From positions 1 to 64,000 of the forward strand of contig CAZYDG010000061.1 in assembly GCA_964645835.1 (NCBI GenBank): DNA of 64,000 nucleotides, read 5' to 3'. Shown here one piece after another: positions 9,194 through 18,080 of the stretch; the first letter of the stretch is position 1, and each line of letters starts with the position of its first letter. Under the pieces are notes generated by a model. It was not told the DNA's origin, searched no databases, and saw only the letters and a list, made by a program, of their open reading frames with translations. The position numbers and the translations under genes were made by a program. This stretch comes from CAZBME01 sp964645835 (GTDB lineage Bacteria; Desulfobacterota; Syntrophia; Syntrophales; UBA8958).

Positions 9194-9381
9194 TTTGTTG
9201 AAAAATGCCCATCCCACGCTTTCGCGGGGACAGCGTCTGCTGCGTTGCGCTGCAAGCCTCCCCGGCTTTCGCCGGGCAGGCTACATCGACGTACTTCTCT
9301 GTACGCCTCTTTCCTCGACTTTTGCGCGCCTTGCATCTGAACATCCCGGATCAGGTCCGGGGCAAGCTTTTGAACAGACTG
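9194..9381 (+). repeat. Mosaic TIR element, copy 1
   Basis: Begins at TTGTTGAAAAATGCCC and ends at TTTTGAACAGACTG. It carries the shared core TGCTGCGTTGCGCTGCAAG and the GTACTTCTCTGTAC mini-palindrome. Extra palindromic modules are present: ACGCTTTCGCGGGGAC near the left end, CCCGGCTTTCGCCGGG in the middle, and CCCGGATCAGGTCCGGG at 9345-9361. The element fills most of the gap between nrdD and gmhA. Small ORFs inside it are not genes. Confidence 0.85.
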
Positions 9382-9523
9382 ACCCAGATTGAGTATTTCA
9401 ACTGCCTGCTAAGAAAAGCTTGATCTAAGCCCTCCTTATCTTTATTTCCCCCCTTAAATCCTCGCCATCTGTTACCAAAAAATGGGCCACAGTCTTGACA
9501 GGGAGAAGAGGGATAAATATATT

Positions 9524-10138
9524 ATGGCCACTTTTAAGGCGGAACAGACGAAGATGGAAGATATTATTATAAAAATTTTTAAAGAGAGCGCCCAGCTCAA
9601 AGAAAGCTTCGTCAATGAGAATCTGACACGAATCGTGAGCGTTGTCGAGGCGATAACGGGTGCTCTGAAATCGGGTAATAAGATTTTGCTGTTTGGCAAC
9701 GGTGGAAGCGCTGCCGATGCCCAACATCTGGCCGGTGAGTTTGTGAACAGGTTTCTGATTGAAAGGCCTCCGTTGCCTGCCATTGCCCTGACGACAGACA
9801 CATCGGTGATCACAAGCATTGGCAATGACTATGATTTTCAGGAGATATTCAGTAAGCAGATCCGGGCTCTCGGCCATGCCGGAGATATTGCCTGGGGAAT
9901 AAGCACAAGCGGAACCTCGAAAAATGTGGTCAAGGGCTTGGAGCAAGCCAAGAAGATGGGCCTTGTGACCATCGGTATGACGGGACGGGACGGCGGAAAT
10001 ATTGCCGGGATCGTGGATCATTCCCTAAACGTTTCTTCAACATCGACGCCGCGTGTGCAGGAAGTTCATATTACCCTTGGACATGTGATTTGCCAGATGG
10101 TGGATTTGAAGCTTTTTCAACGGCCTGACATGAAATAG
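9524..10138 (+). CDS. gmhA: Phosphoheptose isomerase
   Basis: 204 residues from ATG 9524, preceded by GAAGAGGG about 11 bases upstream; an in-frame ATG at 9482 has no ribosome binding site. The enzyme converts sedoheptulose 7-phosphate to D-glycero-D-manno-heptose 7-phosphate, the first step to the heptose of LPS core. The SIS fold is shown by GNGGSAADAQHLAGEF and the STSGTSKN sugar-phosphate loop. The zinc-ligand region EVHITLGHVICQ near the C-terminus is present. Length fits the family (about 190-200). grpE follows 49 bases later. Confidence 0.93.
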   Translation: MATFKAEQTKMEDIIIKIFKESAQLKESFVNENLTRIVSVVEAITGALKSGNKILLFGNGGSAADAQHLAGEFVNRFLIERPPLPAIALTTDTSVITSIGNDYDFQEIFSKQIRALGHAGDIAWGISTSGTSKNVVKGLEQAKKMGLVTIGMTGRDGGNIAGIVDHSLNVSSTSTPRVQEVHITLGHVICQMVDLKLFQRPDMK

Positions 10139-10187
10139 ACGTTTTTCTTTCAAATAAGACATAATACCCTGAGGTTTATAATAAAGT

Positions 10188-10769
10188 ATGTTGAAGAAAA
10201 CTAAGTATGACGGAGATATCGCCCATGAAAACAAAGCGCCGAGTGGGACTGAACATAAAGAAAACCCTGTAAACCAGGATCCAAAAGAGGACCTGGAGGA
10301 GCGGCTGAAAGAAAAAGAGAAAGAGGCTGCCGATAATTACGACAAGTATGTTCGAGTGATGGCGGAGCTTGATAATTTCAGGAAGCGAACGGCGAAGGAA
10401 AAAACGGATCTTTTAAAGTACGGTAATGAGAATCTGCTGCGGGATATCTTACCCGTGGTGGACAATCTGGATCGTGCATTGAAACATGCGGAAGATTCCT
10501 GCGATTTTGATGCCTTTAAGAAGGGATTGGAACTTTTGCGTACCCAGTTGGTTGGTTCATTGGAGAAACATGGCCTCGAACCCATTGACTGCTCGAAGGT
10601 CTGTTTTGATCCCAATTATCATGAAGCCATGCTTCAGGTGTCCAGTGAGACCCATGAAGACAACGAGGTCGTAGACGAACTGGAAAAAGGGTACAAGCTC
10701 CACGGCCGGCTGCTTCGGCCCGCCAAGGTTTCCGTATGCAAAAAAAATAAAACGAAAGACTGTGTGTAA
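10188..10769 (+). CDS. grpE: Nucleotide exchange factor GrpE
   Basis: 193 residues. Cofactor of DnaK that speeds ADP release. A charged, disordered N-terminal tail (to about 35) leads to a long coiled coil, then the conserved segment LDNFRKRTAKEK and ILPVVDNLDRAL, and a C-terminal beta-wing with FDPNYHEAML. It ends 44 bases before dnaK, and the order grpE-dnaK fits a heat-shock operon. No CIRCE element and no hrcA or dnaJ gene is seen in the window. Confidence 0.96.
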   Translation: MLKKTKYDGDIAHENKAPSGTEHKENPVNQDPKEDLEERLKEKEKEAADNYDKYVRVMAELDNFRKRTAKEKTDLLKYGNENLLRDILPVVDNLDRALKHAEDSCDFDAFKKGLELLRTQLVGSLEKHGLEPIDCSKVCFDPNYHEAMLQVSSETHEDNEVVDELEKGYKLHGRLLRPAKVSVCKKNKTKDCV

Positions 10770-10813
10770 CCGTCCGGCGGTTACCGATACCCACAGAAGG
10801 AGGAGAAATAGAT

Positions 10814-12730
10814 ATGGGAAAGATTATTGGAATCGATTTGGGGACCACCAACTCATGCGTGGCCGTAATGGAAGGGGGAGATCCGGTGGTGATCGCCAAT
10901 GTGGAAGGCAATAGGACGACACCATCTATAGTTGCCTTTACAGAAAGCGGCGAACGGCTGGTCGGTCAGGTGGCAAAACGACAGGCCATCACCAACCCTG
11001 AAAATACAGTGTATGCCATTAAGAGGCTTATCGGAAGAAAATATTCCTCGAAAGAGGTGCAATATGACAAATCCATCAGTCCGTATAAGATTACTGAAGC
11101 GGCTAATGGAGACGCCCAGATAACGGTTCGGGACCGGAGTTATAGCCCTGCTGAAATTTCGTCTATGATTTTGGGAAAGATGAAACAGACGGCGGAGGAT
11201 TACCTGGGCCAGAAAGTGACCGATGCGGTCATTACAGTTCCCGCATATTTCAACGATTCTCAGCGTCAGGCGACAAAGGATGCCGGTAAGGTAGCAGGAC
11301 TGAACGTGCTTCGGATCATAAACGAACCTACGGCGGCAGCCCTGGCTTATGGTCTTGACAAGAAGAAAGATGAAAAAATCGCAGTTTTTGACCTCGGTGG
11401 CGGTACCTTCGATATTTCGATCCTGGAGTTGGGCGACGGCGTCTTTGAAGTGAAATCGACGAATGGCGATACCCATCTGGGCGGGGAAGATTTTGACCAG
11501 CGTCTTATCGATTTTCTGGCCACGGAATTCAAGAAGGATCAGGGGATTGACATACGCAGTGACCGGATGGCTCTTCAGAGACTGAAGGAAGCGGCGGAAA
11601 AGGCGAAAATGGAACTGTCTACGGCGATGGAGACGGATATTAATCTGCCCTTTATTACTGCCGATGCATCAGGTCCGAAGCATTTGAATATCAAACTGAC
11701 ACGGGCAAAGTTGGAAGCCCTTGTGGAAGAACTCATTGCAAAACTGGAAGCTCCGTGCCGGACAGCCTTGAAAGATGCGAATATGACCCCGAAAGATATA
11801 GACGAGGTCATCCTTGTCGGTGGCATGACCCGTATGCCCAGGGTCCAGCAGAAGGTAAAGGAACTCTTTGGCAAAGACCCCCATAAGGGCGTGAATCCGG
11901 ATGAGGTCGTAGCCGTTGGCGCAGCCATTCAGGGCGGCGTCCTTGCAGGAGATGTAAAGGATGTCCTGCTTCTTGACGTAACGCCTCTGTCTCTTGGTAT
12001 TGAAACCCTGGGCGGTGTTATGACTAAATTGATTGATAAGAACACGACCATCCCGACAAAGAAGAGCCAGATCTTCTCGACGGCAGCGGACAATCAGCCG
12101 GCGGTCAGCATTCACGTTCTCCAGGGTGAGCGACCCATGGCAGCGGACAACAGGACACTCGGCCGTTTCGAGTTGGTCGGTATTCCTGCAGCGCCACGGG
12201 GAATCCCGCAGATTGAAGTTACCTTTGATATTGACGCCAACGGGATCGTCCATGTGGCAGCCAAGGATCTCGGCACCGGCAAGGAACAGAGCATCAAGAT
12301 TACGGCATCGAGCGGCCTGAACGATGAAGAGATTCAGAAGCTTGTTCGGGAAGCGGAACTCCATGCCGATGACGACAAGCGGAAGAAAGACATCATCGAA
12401 GCTAGAAACCATGCAGATGCGTTGGCCTATAGCGTCGAGAAGAATATCAAGGAATTCGGTGACAAGGTTGATGCCGCAGAGAAGGAGAAAATCGAGGCCG
12501 CTATTGCCCGGGTGAAAAAGGCCATCGAGGGTGATGATCTGGCGGAAATCAACGCTGCTCAGGAGGCTTTGACCAATGCCTCACACAAGCTGGCCGAAGC
12601 CATGTACGCCAAGTCGGCAGGCCCGGAAGCGGGTGCGGGAGCCCAGGGAGCAGCCCATGGCGGTCAGCAGGCAGCCGGTGGTAAAAAAGACGACGATGTC
12701 GTCGATGCCGATTTCGAAGAGGTGAAATGA
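10814..12730 (+). CDS. dnaK: Molecular chaperone DnaK (Hsp70)
   Basis: 638 residues, full length. The ATPase domain starts with IIGIDLGTTNSCVAVMEG; FDLGGGTFDIS and VGGMTRMP are present. The substrate-binding domain begins around DVTPLSLGIETLGG (about 390), and the C-terminal lid ends in the typical DDDVVDADFEEVK tail. AAGGAGG lies about 10 bases upstream of the ATG. Together with GrpE it folds and protects cytosolic proteins. A rho-independent terminator follows. Confidence 0.98.
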   Translation: MGKIIGIDLGTTNSCVAVMEGGDPVVIANVEGNRTTPSIVAFTESGERLVGQVAKRQAITNPENTVYAIKRLIGRKYSSKEVQYDKSISPYKITEAANGDAQITVRDRSYSPAEISSMILGKMKQTAEDYLGQKVTDAVITVPAYFNDSQRQATKDAGKVAGLNVLRIINEPTAAALAYGLDKKKDEKIAVFDLGGGTFDISILELGDGVFEVKSTNGDTHLGGEDFDQRLIDFLATEFKKDQGIDIRSDRMALQRLKEAAEKAKMELSTAMETDINLPFITADASGPKHLNIKLTRAKLEALVEELIAKLEAPCRTALKDANMTPKDIDEVILVGGMTRMPRVQQKVKELFGKDPHKGVNPDEVVAVGAAIQGGVLAGDVKDVLLLDVTPLSLGIETLGGVMTKLIDKNTTIPTKKSQIFSTAADNQPAVSIHVLQGERPMAADNRTLGRFELVGIPAAPRGIPQIEVTFDIDANGIVHVAAKDLGTGKEQSIKITASSGLNDEEIQKLVREAELHADDDKRKKDIIEARNHADALAYSVEKNIKEFGDKVDAAEKEKIEAAIARVKKAIEGDDLAEINAAQEALTNASHKLAEAMYAKSAGPEAGAGAQGAAHGGQQAAGGKKDDDVVDADFEEVK

Positions 12731-12770
12731 GATACAACTCAAGGGTAAGTGGCAAAAGCTGAAATAAGAA

Positions 12771-12806
12771 AAAGGGTGGGGTGGCGAGAGCATGACCCAC
12801 CCTTTT
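12771..12806 (+). terminator. Rho-independent terminator after dnaK
   Basis: AAAGGGTGGG pairs with CCCACCCTTTT around a GTGGCGAGAGCATGA loop, with the T run forming the end of the stem. It starts 41 bases after the dnaK stop. Confidence 0.85.
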
Positions 12807-12821
12807 CATTGTATACGGTAT

Positions 12822-12945
12822 CAGGCTGTTGAAAAACGCCCATCTGCTGCGTTGCGCTGCAAGCCTCGTCATTCGACGTACTTCTATGTACGCCTCATTC
12901 CTCGGCTTTTGCGCGCCTTGCATCTGGACATTTTTGAACAGCCTG
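12822..12945 (+). repeat. Mosaic TIR element, copy 2 (minimal form)
   Basis: The shortest full copy, 124 bp. It is bounded by CAGGCTGTTGAAAAA and its near-perfect inverse TTTTTGAACAGCCTG. The core is TGCTGCGTTGCGCTGCAAG, a GTACTTCTATGTAC mini-palindrome and TTTTGCGCGCCTTGCAT. None of the extra palindromic modules of other copies is present. It lies between the dnaK terminator and surE. Confidence 0.88.
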
Positions 12946-12980
12946 CCTCCAAAAACTTTTTTCAACTTTTTTAATAACTA

Positions 12981-13751
12981 ATGATGCGATTTCTATTAAC
13001 CAATGATGACGGGATTCATGCCAGGGGCCTGACAGCTCTTTACGATGAATTATCGAAGGATGCGGACTGCCTGGTTGTGGCCCCTGAGGTTGAACAAAGC
13101 GCCGTAGGCCACGCCATCACGATCTCACGGCCACTTATGGTGCGGGAAACCCGGAAGAACGGCCATTTTAAAGGATACGCCGTGATGGGAACACCGGCCG
13201 ACTGCGTGAAGATCGGTCTCAAAGCCCTATCTGAGAAGCCTGTAAATATGGTTGTTTCCGGGATTAATCGTGGGGCCAATGTAGGGATGAATGTCCTCTA
13301 TTCGGGGACCGTGTCGGCTGCCACAGAGGCAGTCATCCTCGGCGTGCCGTCCATCGCTGTTTCGCTCGATTCCCACCGGGAAGCTGATTATACCTTCGCG
13401 GCCCGCTTTACTCGTAAGATGGCGGCATTTCTTATTAAAAATCCACTGAAGGATACGGCAATCAACGTCAATGTACCGGCCATCCCGGAAGAGGAAATAA
13501 AGGGGGTTGTCGTCGTACGCCAGGGGAAGGCGCGTCTTTTGGAAAGCTTTGAAAAACGAGTCGATCCACGGGATAATATTTACTATTGGCTGGCGGGGGA
13601 GACTCAATTACCCGAGAAAGAAGTTGCCGATTCGGACGCTGTAGCTCTCCGGGGGGGATTCATAACCCTGACGCCCCTATACTGCGATTTGACACGCTAT
13701 GACGCTTTGGAGGATCTGGCGGCTAAGATTCGTGAAGAAAACTTTCTGTAA
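12981..13751 (+). CDS. surE: 5'-/3'-nucleotidase SurE
   Basis: 256 residues; start at ATG 12981 or the adjacent ATG 12984. SurE dephosphorylates nucleoside monophosphates and is a survival protein. The metal site is in the N-terminal LLTNDDGIHARG. Other family marks are VVAPEVEQSAVGHAIT, GTPADCVKIGL and SGINRGANVGMNVLYSGTVSAATEA split over about 88-112. Length is normal. It stands alone between a TIR element and a short palindromic repeat. Confidence 0.96.
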   Translation: MMRFLLTNDDGIHARGLTALYDELSKDADCLVVAPEVEQSAVGHAITISRPLMVRETRKNGHFKGYAVMGTPADCVKIGLKALSEKPVNMVVSGINRGANVGMNVLYSGTVSAATEAVILGVPSIAVSLDSHREADYTFAARFTRKMAAFLIKNPLKDTAINVNVPAIPEEEIKGVVVVRQGKARLLESFEKRVDPRDNIYYWLAGETQLPEKEVADSDAVALRGGFITLTPLYCDLTRYDALEDLAAKIREENFL

Positions 13752-13802
13752 TCCAATCATGCCCTTCTATGTTTGCTAAGTACCGTGTAACGCTTATTTC
13801 TT

Positions 13803-13872
13803 TGTAGGGTGGAACAAACGAAGCGGTTCCACCGGCGGATGGTGGATGCGCTTCGCTTCATCCACTCTACAG
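13803..13872 (+). repeat. 70-bp palindromic repeat (TGTAGGGTGGA type)
   Basis: Starts TGTAGGGTGGAACAAACG and ends TTCATCCACTCTACAG, so its ends are inverted copies. The inner halves CGAAGCGGTTCCA and TGGATGCGCTTCGC also pair partly. The same unit occurs, in the other orientation, in the tandem array at 54191-54530. Confidence 0.8.
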
Positions 13873-13913
13873 TTTCGCGAAAAGTATGATGTAAAGTGAA
13901 CTAAACCGTTCGC

Positions 13914-14753
13914 TTACCGTGTCAAAAGAACGGGGATGGGGCTGTTTTTGATTATATACGATGTCGTGCTGCCCAAGAGGAGTTCCCGAAGGCGGTTGTT
14001 GCCGTATGCCCCCATTACCATGAGTTCGATAGACCCATCCTGCATGAATCGGACGAGTTCCTTATTTTCTTTGCCGGGGATAACAATAGTTTCGCTGTTG
14101 ATTTCAAACGCTTCAAGATAAGCCTCCAGCTTTTTGATGAGTTTGGCGCCCTGTTTCTGGTCGTCTGTAACCATGACAATGGAGAGGGGCCAGGCGGCCT
14201 TATCCGACAGGAAGACTGCCAGTTTAAGGGCATTATCCGCCGATGGGCTCCCATCATAGGCCAGGCCGATGCTTTCAATCTCAGTGAAATTTTGCGGCGT
14301 CACCATGACGGGTTTTCCCGAATTGCGTACTACCAATTCCGCCGTTGAGCCGACCAGACCACCTTTAGCGAGATGGAAATGCTCACCTCTCTTCGCCAGG
14401 ATAATCCAGTCCGTCGCCTTTCCTTCTTCGATGATCATTTCATCGATGATGCCTACAGTTTTTTTGACGTCGGGAATGATATTCGCCGCCTTGCACTTAT
14501 CCTGGAAGGCCTTTAATATGATGTCTGCGTGTTCCTCCAGCCCCTTTTCCAACATGGGGAAATATTCCTGACAGGCCGGGATATCGATGGATCCTGAAAT
14601 ATCCGTAATAACCGGTCCCTGAATCAACCGGATATCGATGACATGGAGGCCTTTTAGCGTGGCGTCCAGTTTTTTTGCCATCGTGATGCCGTAAGCAATG
14701 GCAGTTTCTCCGTAGCTTGATCCATCCGTCGGGATTAGAATCGTTTTTACCAT
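13914..14753 (-). CDS. Universal stress protein with two Usp domains
   Basis: 279 residues made of two tandem UspA folds (about 1-140 and 145-279). The first begins KTILIPTDGSSYGE. The second ends with the ATP-loop pattern MGAYGNNRLRELLLGSTT, fitting G-x2-G-x9-G-S, so ATP binding is likely in this half. In the first half the loop (GEHFHLAKGGLVGST) is more divergent. Tandem Usp proteins act in stress survival, often under oxygen limitation. AGGAGG sits 8 bases before the ATG. It has a 41-base gap from the YwqK-type repeat gene upstream. Confidence 0.92.
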   Translation of the reverse strand: MVKTILIPTDGSSYGETAIAYGITMAKKLDATLKGLHVIDIRLIQGPVITDISGSIDIPACQEYFPMLEKGLEEHADIILKAFQDKCKAANIIPDVKKTVGIIDEMIIEEGKATDWIILAKRGEHFHLAKGGLVGSTAELVVRNSGKPVMVTPQNFTEIESIGLAYDGSPSADNALKLAVFLSDKAAWPLSIVMVTDDQKQGAKLIKKLEAYLEAFEINSETIVIPGKENKELVRFMQDGSIELMVMGAYGNNRLRELLLGSTTSYIIKNSPIPVLLTR

Positions 14754-14794
14754 GTGCTTTTCCTCCTGCCTTAAATCCGGTATTTCAGCGACTG

Positions 14795-15508
14795 TCAGGG
14801 CTGCTTTTCCGATTCTTTTTTGTCGTCGGTGTGGAAATTGCCGAACCCTTTGAGCAGATCGTCTACCATTCGCTCCCTGTCCTGAATGCTTTCTTCGTCG
14901 TCGGGACCGGGGCCGTCCGTCACGTACCGATCTTTGAGGCTGACGGGGTTGCCCTTTTCATCGAAAGCGAGGAATTTTCCCACGAGCTTCCCGTTTTTAT
15001 ATTGGGCCCGTTCCTTGATGCGGCCATTTTTATAATATGCGACATACTCCCCTTCGCGCTTGTCGTTACGAAAACTGCCTTTTTCCTTGAGACTGCCGTC
15101 TTTGTAATAGGAGACATAATCGCCGTCGAATTTTCCATTCTTGAAATTTTCTTCGTCCTTGATTTGACCATTTCTGTAGTAGAGGTGATAGATGCCGTCC
15201 AGAAGTCCCTCGTCCGTATAATGCTCCGCCTCTCGGACCTGTCCGTTTTCATAATAGCATTCGTAGTCGCCTACAAGCTTATTGTTGCGGAAAGTGCCTT
15301 TTTCCCGCAGGTTTCCGTCATGGTAATAGGAGATGGCCTCTCCCTCTTTCAAGCCATTGCGATAAAAGAGTTTCACCATAACCTGGCCGTTGCCAAAGAA
15401 GGATGTATATTCTCCCTCGGGCTTGCCGTCCAGGGAAAAACCTTTGGCGATGATTTCGCCGTCTTCATTACGATGGATCTCCTCTTTCAGGGTTGCCTTT
15501 TGAGGCAT
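14795..15508 (-). CDS. MORN/YwqK-type repeat protein
   Basis: 237 residues, made almost wholly of about nine tandem 20-23 residue beta-hairpin repeats of the form G-x-Y-x3-YxNGxLKEKxxF, from about residue 15 to 200, and an acidic DDEE tail. No signal peptide is present. The YwqK family is sometimes annotated as an antitoxin, but similar repeats occur in unrelated proteins and no toxin partner is visible here. AAAGGA lies about 9 bases upstream of the ATG. Downstream is the tandem Usp gene on the same strand. Confidence 0.85.
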   Translation of the reverse strand: MPQKATLKEEIHRNEDGEIIAKGFSLDGKPEGEYTSFFGNGQVMVKLFYRNGLKEGEAISYYHDGNLREKGTFRNNKLVGDYECYYENGQVREAEHYTDEGLLDGIYHLYYRNGQIKDEENFKNGKFDGDYVSYYKDGSLKEKGSFRNDKREGEYVAYYKNGRIKERAQYKNGKLVGKFLAFDEKGNPVSLKDRYVTDGPGPDDEESIQDRERMVDDLLKGFGNFHTDDKKESEKQP

Positions 15509-15529
15509 AGATGTCTATCCTTTCACTTT

Positions 15530-15693
15530 CAGGCTGTTGAAAAACGTCCATCTGCTGCGTTGCACTGTAAGCTTCGTCAGTGGCCTTTCCGGGGACACGT
15601 TCCGATCCCTTCGGGGGGCTTTCCGGAACGTGTCCCCGAGGCTCTTTCCTCAGCTTTTGCGCGCCTTGCATCTGGATATTTTTGAACAGCCTG
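15530..15693 (+). repeat. Mosaic TIR element, copy 3
   Basis: Bounded by CAGGCTGTTGAAAAACG and TTTTTGAACAGCCTG. It has the core and, instead of the GTAC mini-palindrome, a 47-bp palindromic module at 15591-15637 whose arms are GGGGACACGTTCCG and CGGAACGTGTCCCC. It lies just upstream of the YwqK-type gene start. Confidence 0.85.
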
Positions 15694-15745
15694 CACAAAA
15701 TCGAGTTTTTCAAAACTTGTTTTTAGAAGATTACTCCACTTATGA

Positions 15746-16282
15746 TTATTCCCCAAAACTTTCAACGAGTTTTCCATATTTTTCGTGAATCATCTTGCCG
15801 TCAAAGGCTCTGAATTCGGCCAACATGGCCTGCTGTTCATCGTCGCTGAAGTATTTCATACAGGGAAAGAAGAAGTGTTTGTCTTCCTTTTCAATATGTT
15901 TGGGATAAAATTCGGTCAATTCCGTCAAGAGATCAATCATATCGCTTACAGCCTTCTCCGCACCGGTACGGATGTAGTCCTTCTTAGCTGCAACTAACTT
16001 TTTCACGGTTTTCCTGGCATAGGAATGTTCTTCCAGGAGTTCACCCATGATTAGCGCGTGTTCTTTTGTCAGGTGCTTTTGGGCAAGGTCCCGGAAAAGA
16101 ATGTCTTCTTCTTTGCCATGATGGGTTCGATCGGCGTAGGTTCCGATGAAATCGACGACGGTATCGATCAGGATTGGATCGGCACTATGACCGCATTGCA
16201 TCCGTTTGATCTCCGTTCCGACAAGGCGGAGCATCTTTTCAATAAGCCGGTGTTCCCACATTAAAGGTCCGATCGGTTTCAT
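15746..16282 (-). CDS. Hemerythrin-domain protein
   Basis: 178 residues from ATG 16282. That start overlaps the stop of the upstream DUF523 gene as ATGA and has AGAGGA upstream; an in-frame ATG at 16318 would overlap more. A four-helix bundle with the diiron ligand pattern is visible: MWEHRLIE, RTHHGKEEDILF, LLEEHSYAR, and FYPKHIEKEDKHFFFP. Such proteins bind O2 or NO or act in iron-sulfur repair and oxygen sensing. The coupling to the DUF523 gene suggests joint expression. Confidence 0.92.
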   Translation of the reverse strand: MKPIGPLMWEHRLIEKMLRLVGTEIKRMQCGHSADPILIDTVVDFIGTYADRTHHGKEEDILFRDLAQKHLTKEHALIMGELLEEHSYARKTVKKLVAAKKDYIRTGAEKAVSDMIDLLTELTEFYPKHIEKEDKHFFFPCMKYFSDDEQQAMLAEFRAFDGKMIHEKYGKLVESFGE

Positions 16283-16833
16283 GATGTGATTCCTCTTTGT
16301 TTTATCAATTGTTGCCACCGGCTGTAGGCGAATATCTGTTCTATGAATCTATCCAGGAGAATGTGATCATTAAGACGTTCCTCATCCGCGACGGGAATCC
16401 TGGGAAAGTGGTCCATGAAGGCCTTAGCGAATATCCCCGATCCATTCCGGAACGGCGTTCCCGGCGTTTCCGTTGCTGTTTCGTAGACCTTGACGTCGGA
16501 CATGCCGGAACTTGGGGACTTGCTTTTAAAGACGAACCCGCAAAGATCGTCTTTTTCAAGAGCCTTTAAACGTGCTTTGGCCCATTGCGACATGCCCTCA
16601 GTATGGTCTATACCGGTTACAACGGTCACGAGCCGGGGTGTTGCGGGGTCGCCGACCAGACGCATAGGCTCGCGGGGAACGGGAAGACCGTATTCCACCT
16701 CGGGACAGACGGGAATCCAGTCGACATAATGCTTCAGGGCTTCTGTCATATCATGGTCCCACTTATGACCGCCGTCATACCGAACAGCATGGCCCAATAG
16801 GCAGGCGCTAATACCAATTCTAATCTTCTTCAT
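16279..16833 (-). CDS. DUF523-family protein (YbbK type)
   Basis: 184 residues. DUF523 is recognised by the N-terminal IGISACLLGHAVRYDGGHK and VCPEVEYGLPVPREPMRL. The tail ending in FIEQIFAYSRW resembles the first helix of the DUF1722 domain that follows DUF523 in longer homologues, so this protein looks like the short form cut soon after that join. The function is not established. Stop and downstream hemerythrin start overlap by four bases. Confidence 0.88.
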   Translation of the reverse strand: MKKIRIGISACLLGHAVRYDGGHKWDHDMTEALKHYVDWIPVCPEVEYGLPVPREPMRLVGDPATPRLVTVVTGIDHTEGMSQWAKARLKALEKDDLCGFVFKSKSPSSGMSDVKVYETATETPGTPFRNGSGIFAKAFMDHFPRIPVADEERLNDHILLDRFIEQIFAYSRWQQLIKQRGITS

Positions 16834-16870
16834 TTATTAATTATCGATGAGCCCTGCAGGATTGTCAATA

Positions 16871-17902
16871 CTATTTACGGTAAGTCTGTCTTTCCCAAAC
16901 CTGAATTTGATTCCGTCCATTATCTTTGGCTCGATAGAGGGCGTTGTCGGCGTTTTTCAGCAGTTCCTGTCCTGTTACAAAACCTTGTTGGTCCGTGAAG
17001 GCGACTCCGCCGCTCAGGGTAACATGAATCGGCCCCTCTGCTGTTTTGAAAATATGGTTCTGGATACTATGCCGGATACGTTCGGCAACAATCAGCGCAC
17101 CAGCCAAATCCGTATCCGTCATAATGACAACGAATTCCTCGCCGCCGTATCGGCACGGCATGTCCAGGTTGTGCCGTATGGATGACAGAATGATATTGGC
17201 GACCTGGCATAAAACGGTGTCGCCTTCCTGGTGGCCGTGGCGGTCATTGATGCTTTTAAAATGATCGATATCAAGCATGAGAAGCGCCATCCTGCCTCCA
17301 TAGCGCTTGATGCGGTTTTCTTCTTCGGCCAGTCGAAGATCGAAGTATCGGCGAACGTAAAGACCCGTCAATCCGTCATACACGGCTTGCTGAAAAAGGC
17401 GGGCTGTTTCCAACGCTACCGCGATAATTGTAAGCAGCAACAGTAGTGACTGTATCATGATCAGCGGCAGGGTAAAATCGGTGGTATAATCAAAACTAAC
17501 CAAGCCGATGACCCGGTTATTGGCTGCAATCAGAGGTGCACACAGGCATTTTCTGTCCTGGATGCCGCCTTCGTTTACCGGGATGGGGATATCTTCAACA
17601 TATTTTACATTAAAGTAGTCGTAACTTTTGTCGGCCATTATCTTTGACCATGGCGCCCCTTCCAGCTCCAATGAGAAAAAGCGTCTTTCAGTGTTGCTAT
17701 GAATAAATCCTCCCACGCATTGAAGATCACCTTCGGTATTATAAAGAAACAAGCCCACCCGGTTACTGATGCCGAAATCGGCCATTCTCTCGATTGCTCT
17801 GTTAATGATAATATCACGGTCAAGGTTTGTTAAAAGCAACCGGGCGGCAAAACCGAGAGTGATAATATCATCCGCAACATCATGATTTCCAAGCTCGTCC
17901 AT
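16871..17902 (-). CDS. Diguanylate cyclase with GAF-like sensor region
   Basis: 343 residues. Residues about 15-165 form a GAF-like sensor (LCAPLIAANNRVIGLVSFDY). A hydrophobic stretch at about 150-175 could be a helix joining the domains. The GGDEF domain (about 180-340) has RYGGEEFVVIM, the active GGEEF signature, and the DIDHFKSINDRHGHQEGD metal/GTP motif, so c-di-GMP synthesis is expected. The inhibitory I-site (normally RxxD five residues before the signature) reads HNLD, so product inhibition may be weak. AAGGAG precedes the ATG. Confidence 0.9.
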   Translation of the reverse strand: MDELGNHDVADDIITLGFAARLLLTNLDRDIIINRAIERMADFGISNRVGLFLYNTEGDLQCVGGFIHSNTERRFFSLELEGAPWSKIMADKSYDYFNVKYVEDIPIPVNEGGIQDRKCLCAPLIAANNRVIGLVSFDYTTDFTLPLIMIQSLLLLLTIIAVALETARLFQQAVYDGLTGLYVRRYFDLRLAEEENRIKRYGGRMALLMLDIDHFKSINDRHGHQEGDTVLCQVANIILSSIRHNLDMPCRYGGEEFVVIMTDTDLAGALIVAERIRHSIQNHIFKTAEGPIHVTLSGGVAFTDQQGFVTGQELLKNADNALYRAKDNGRNQIQVWERQTYRK

Positions 17903-18080
17903 GGAACTTCTCCTTTGTATTACGTAGCTCGATTTTGATGATATACGATGTTATTTATTTCAAGTTATGATAAAAAACAACAGATAACTTTACAAATCGT
18001 GATTGTTGCCGTATAGATAGCTCAAGATTGATAAATATTGACCGTTAAACAATGTTTAGAAAAATTGGAGGTTACCCTAA

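Noticed and set aside
14795..15508. Toxin-antitoxin module based on the YwqK label
   Set aside because: No toxin-like neighbour; both flanks are a stress protein and a repeat element, and the label rests only on beta-hairpin repeats.
14717..15685. 322-codon open frame on the + strand
   Set aside because: It runs antisense to the YwqK-type repeat gene and on into TIR copy 3. The repeat protein on the other strand has a ribosome site and clear repeats.
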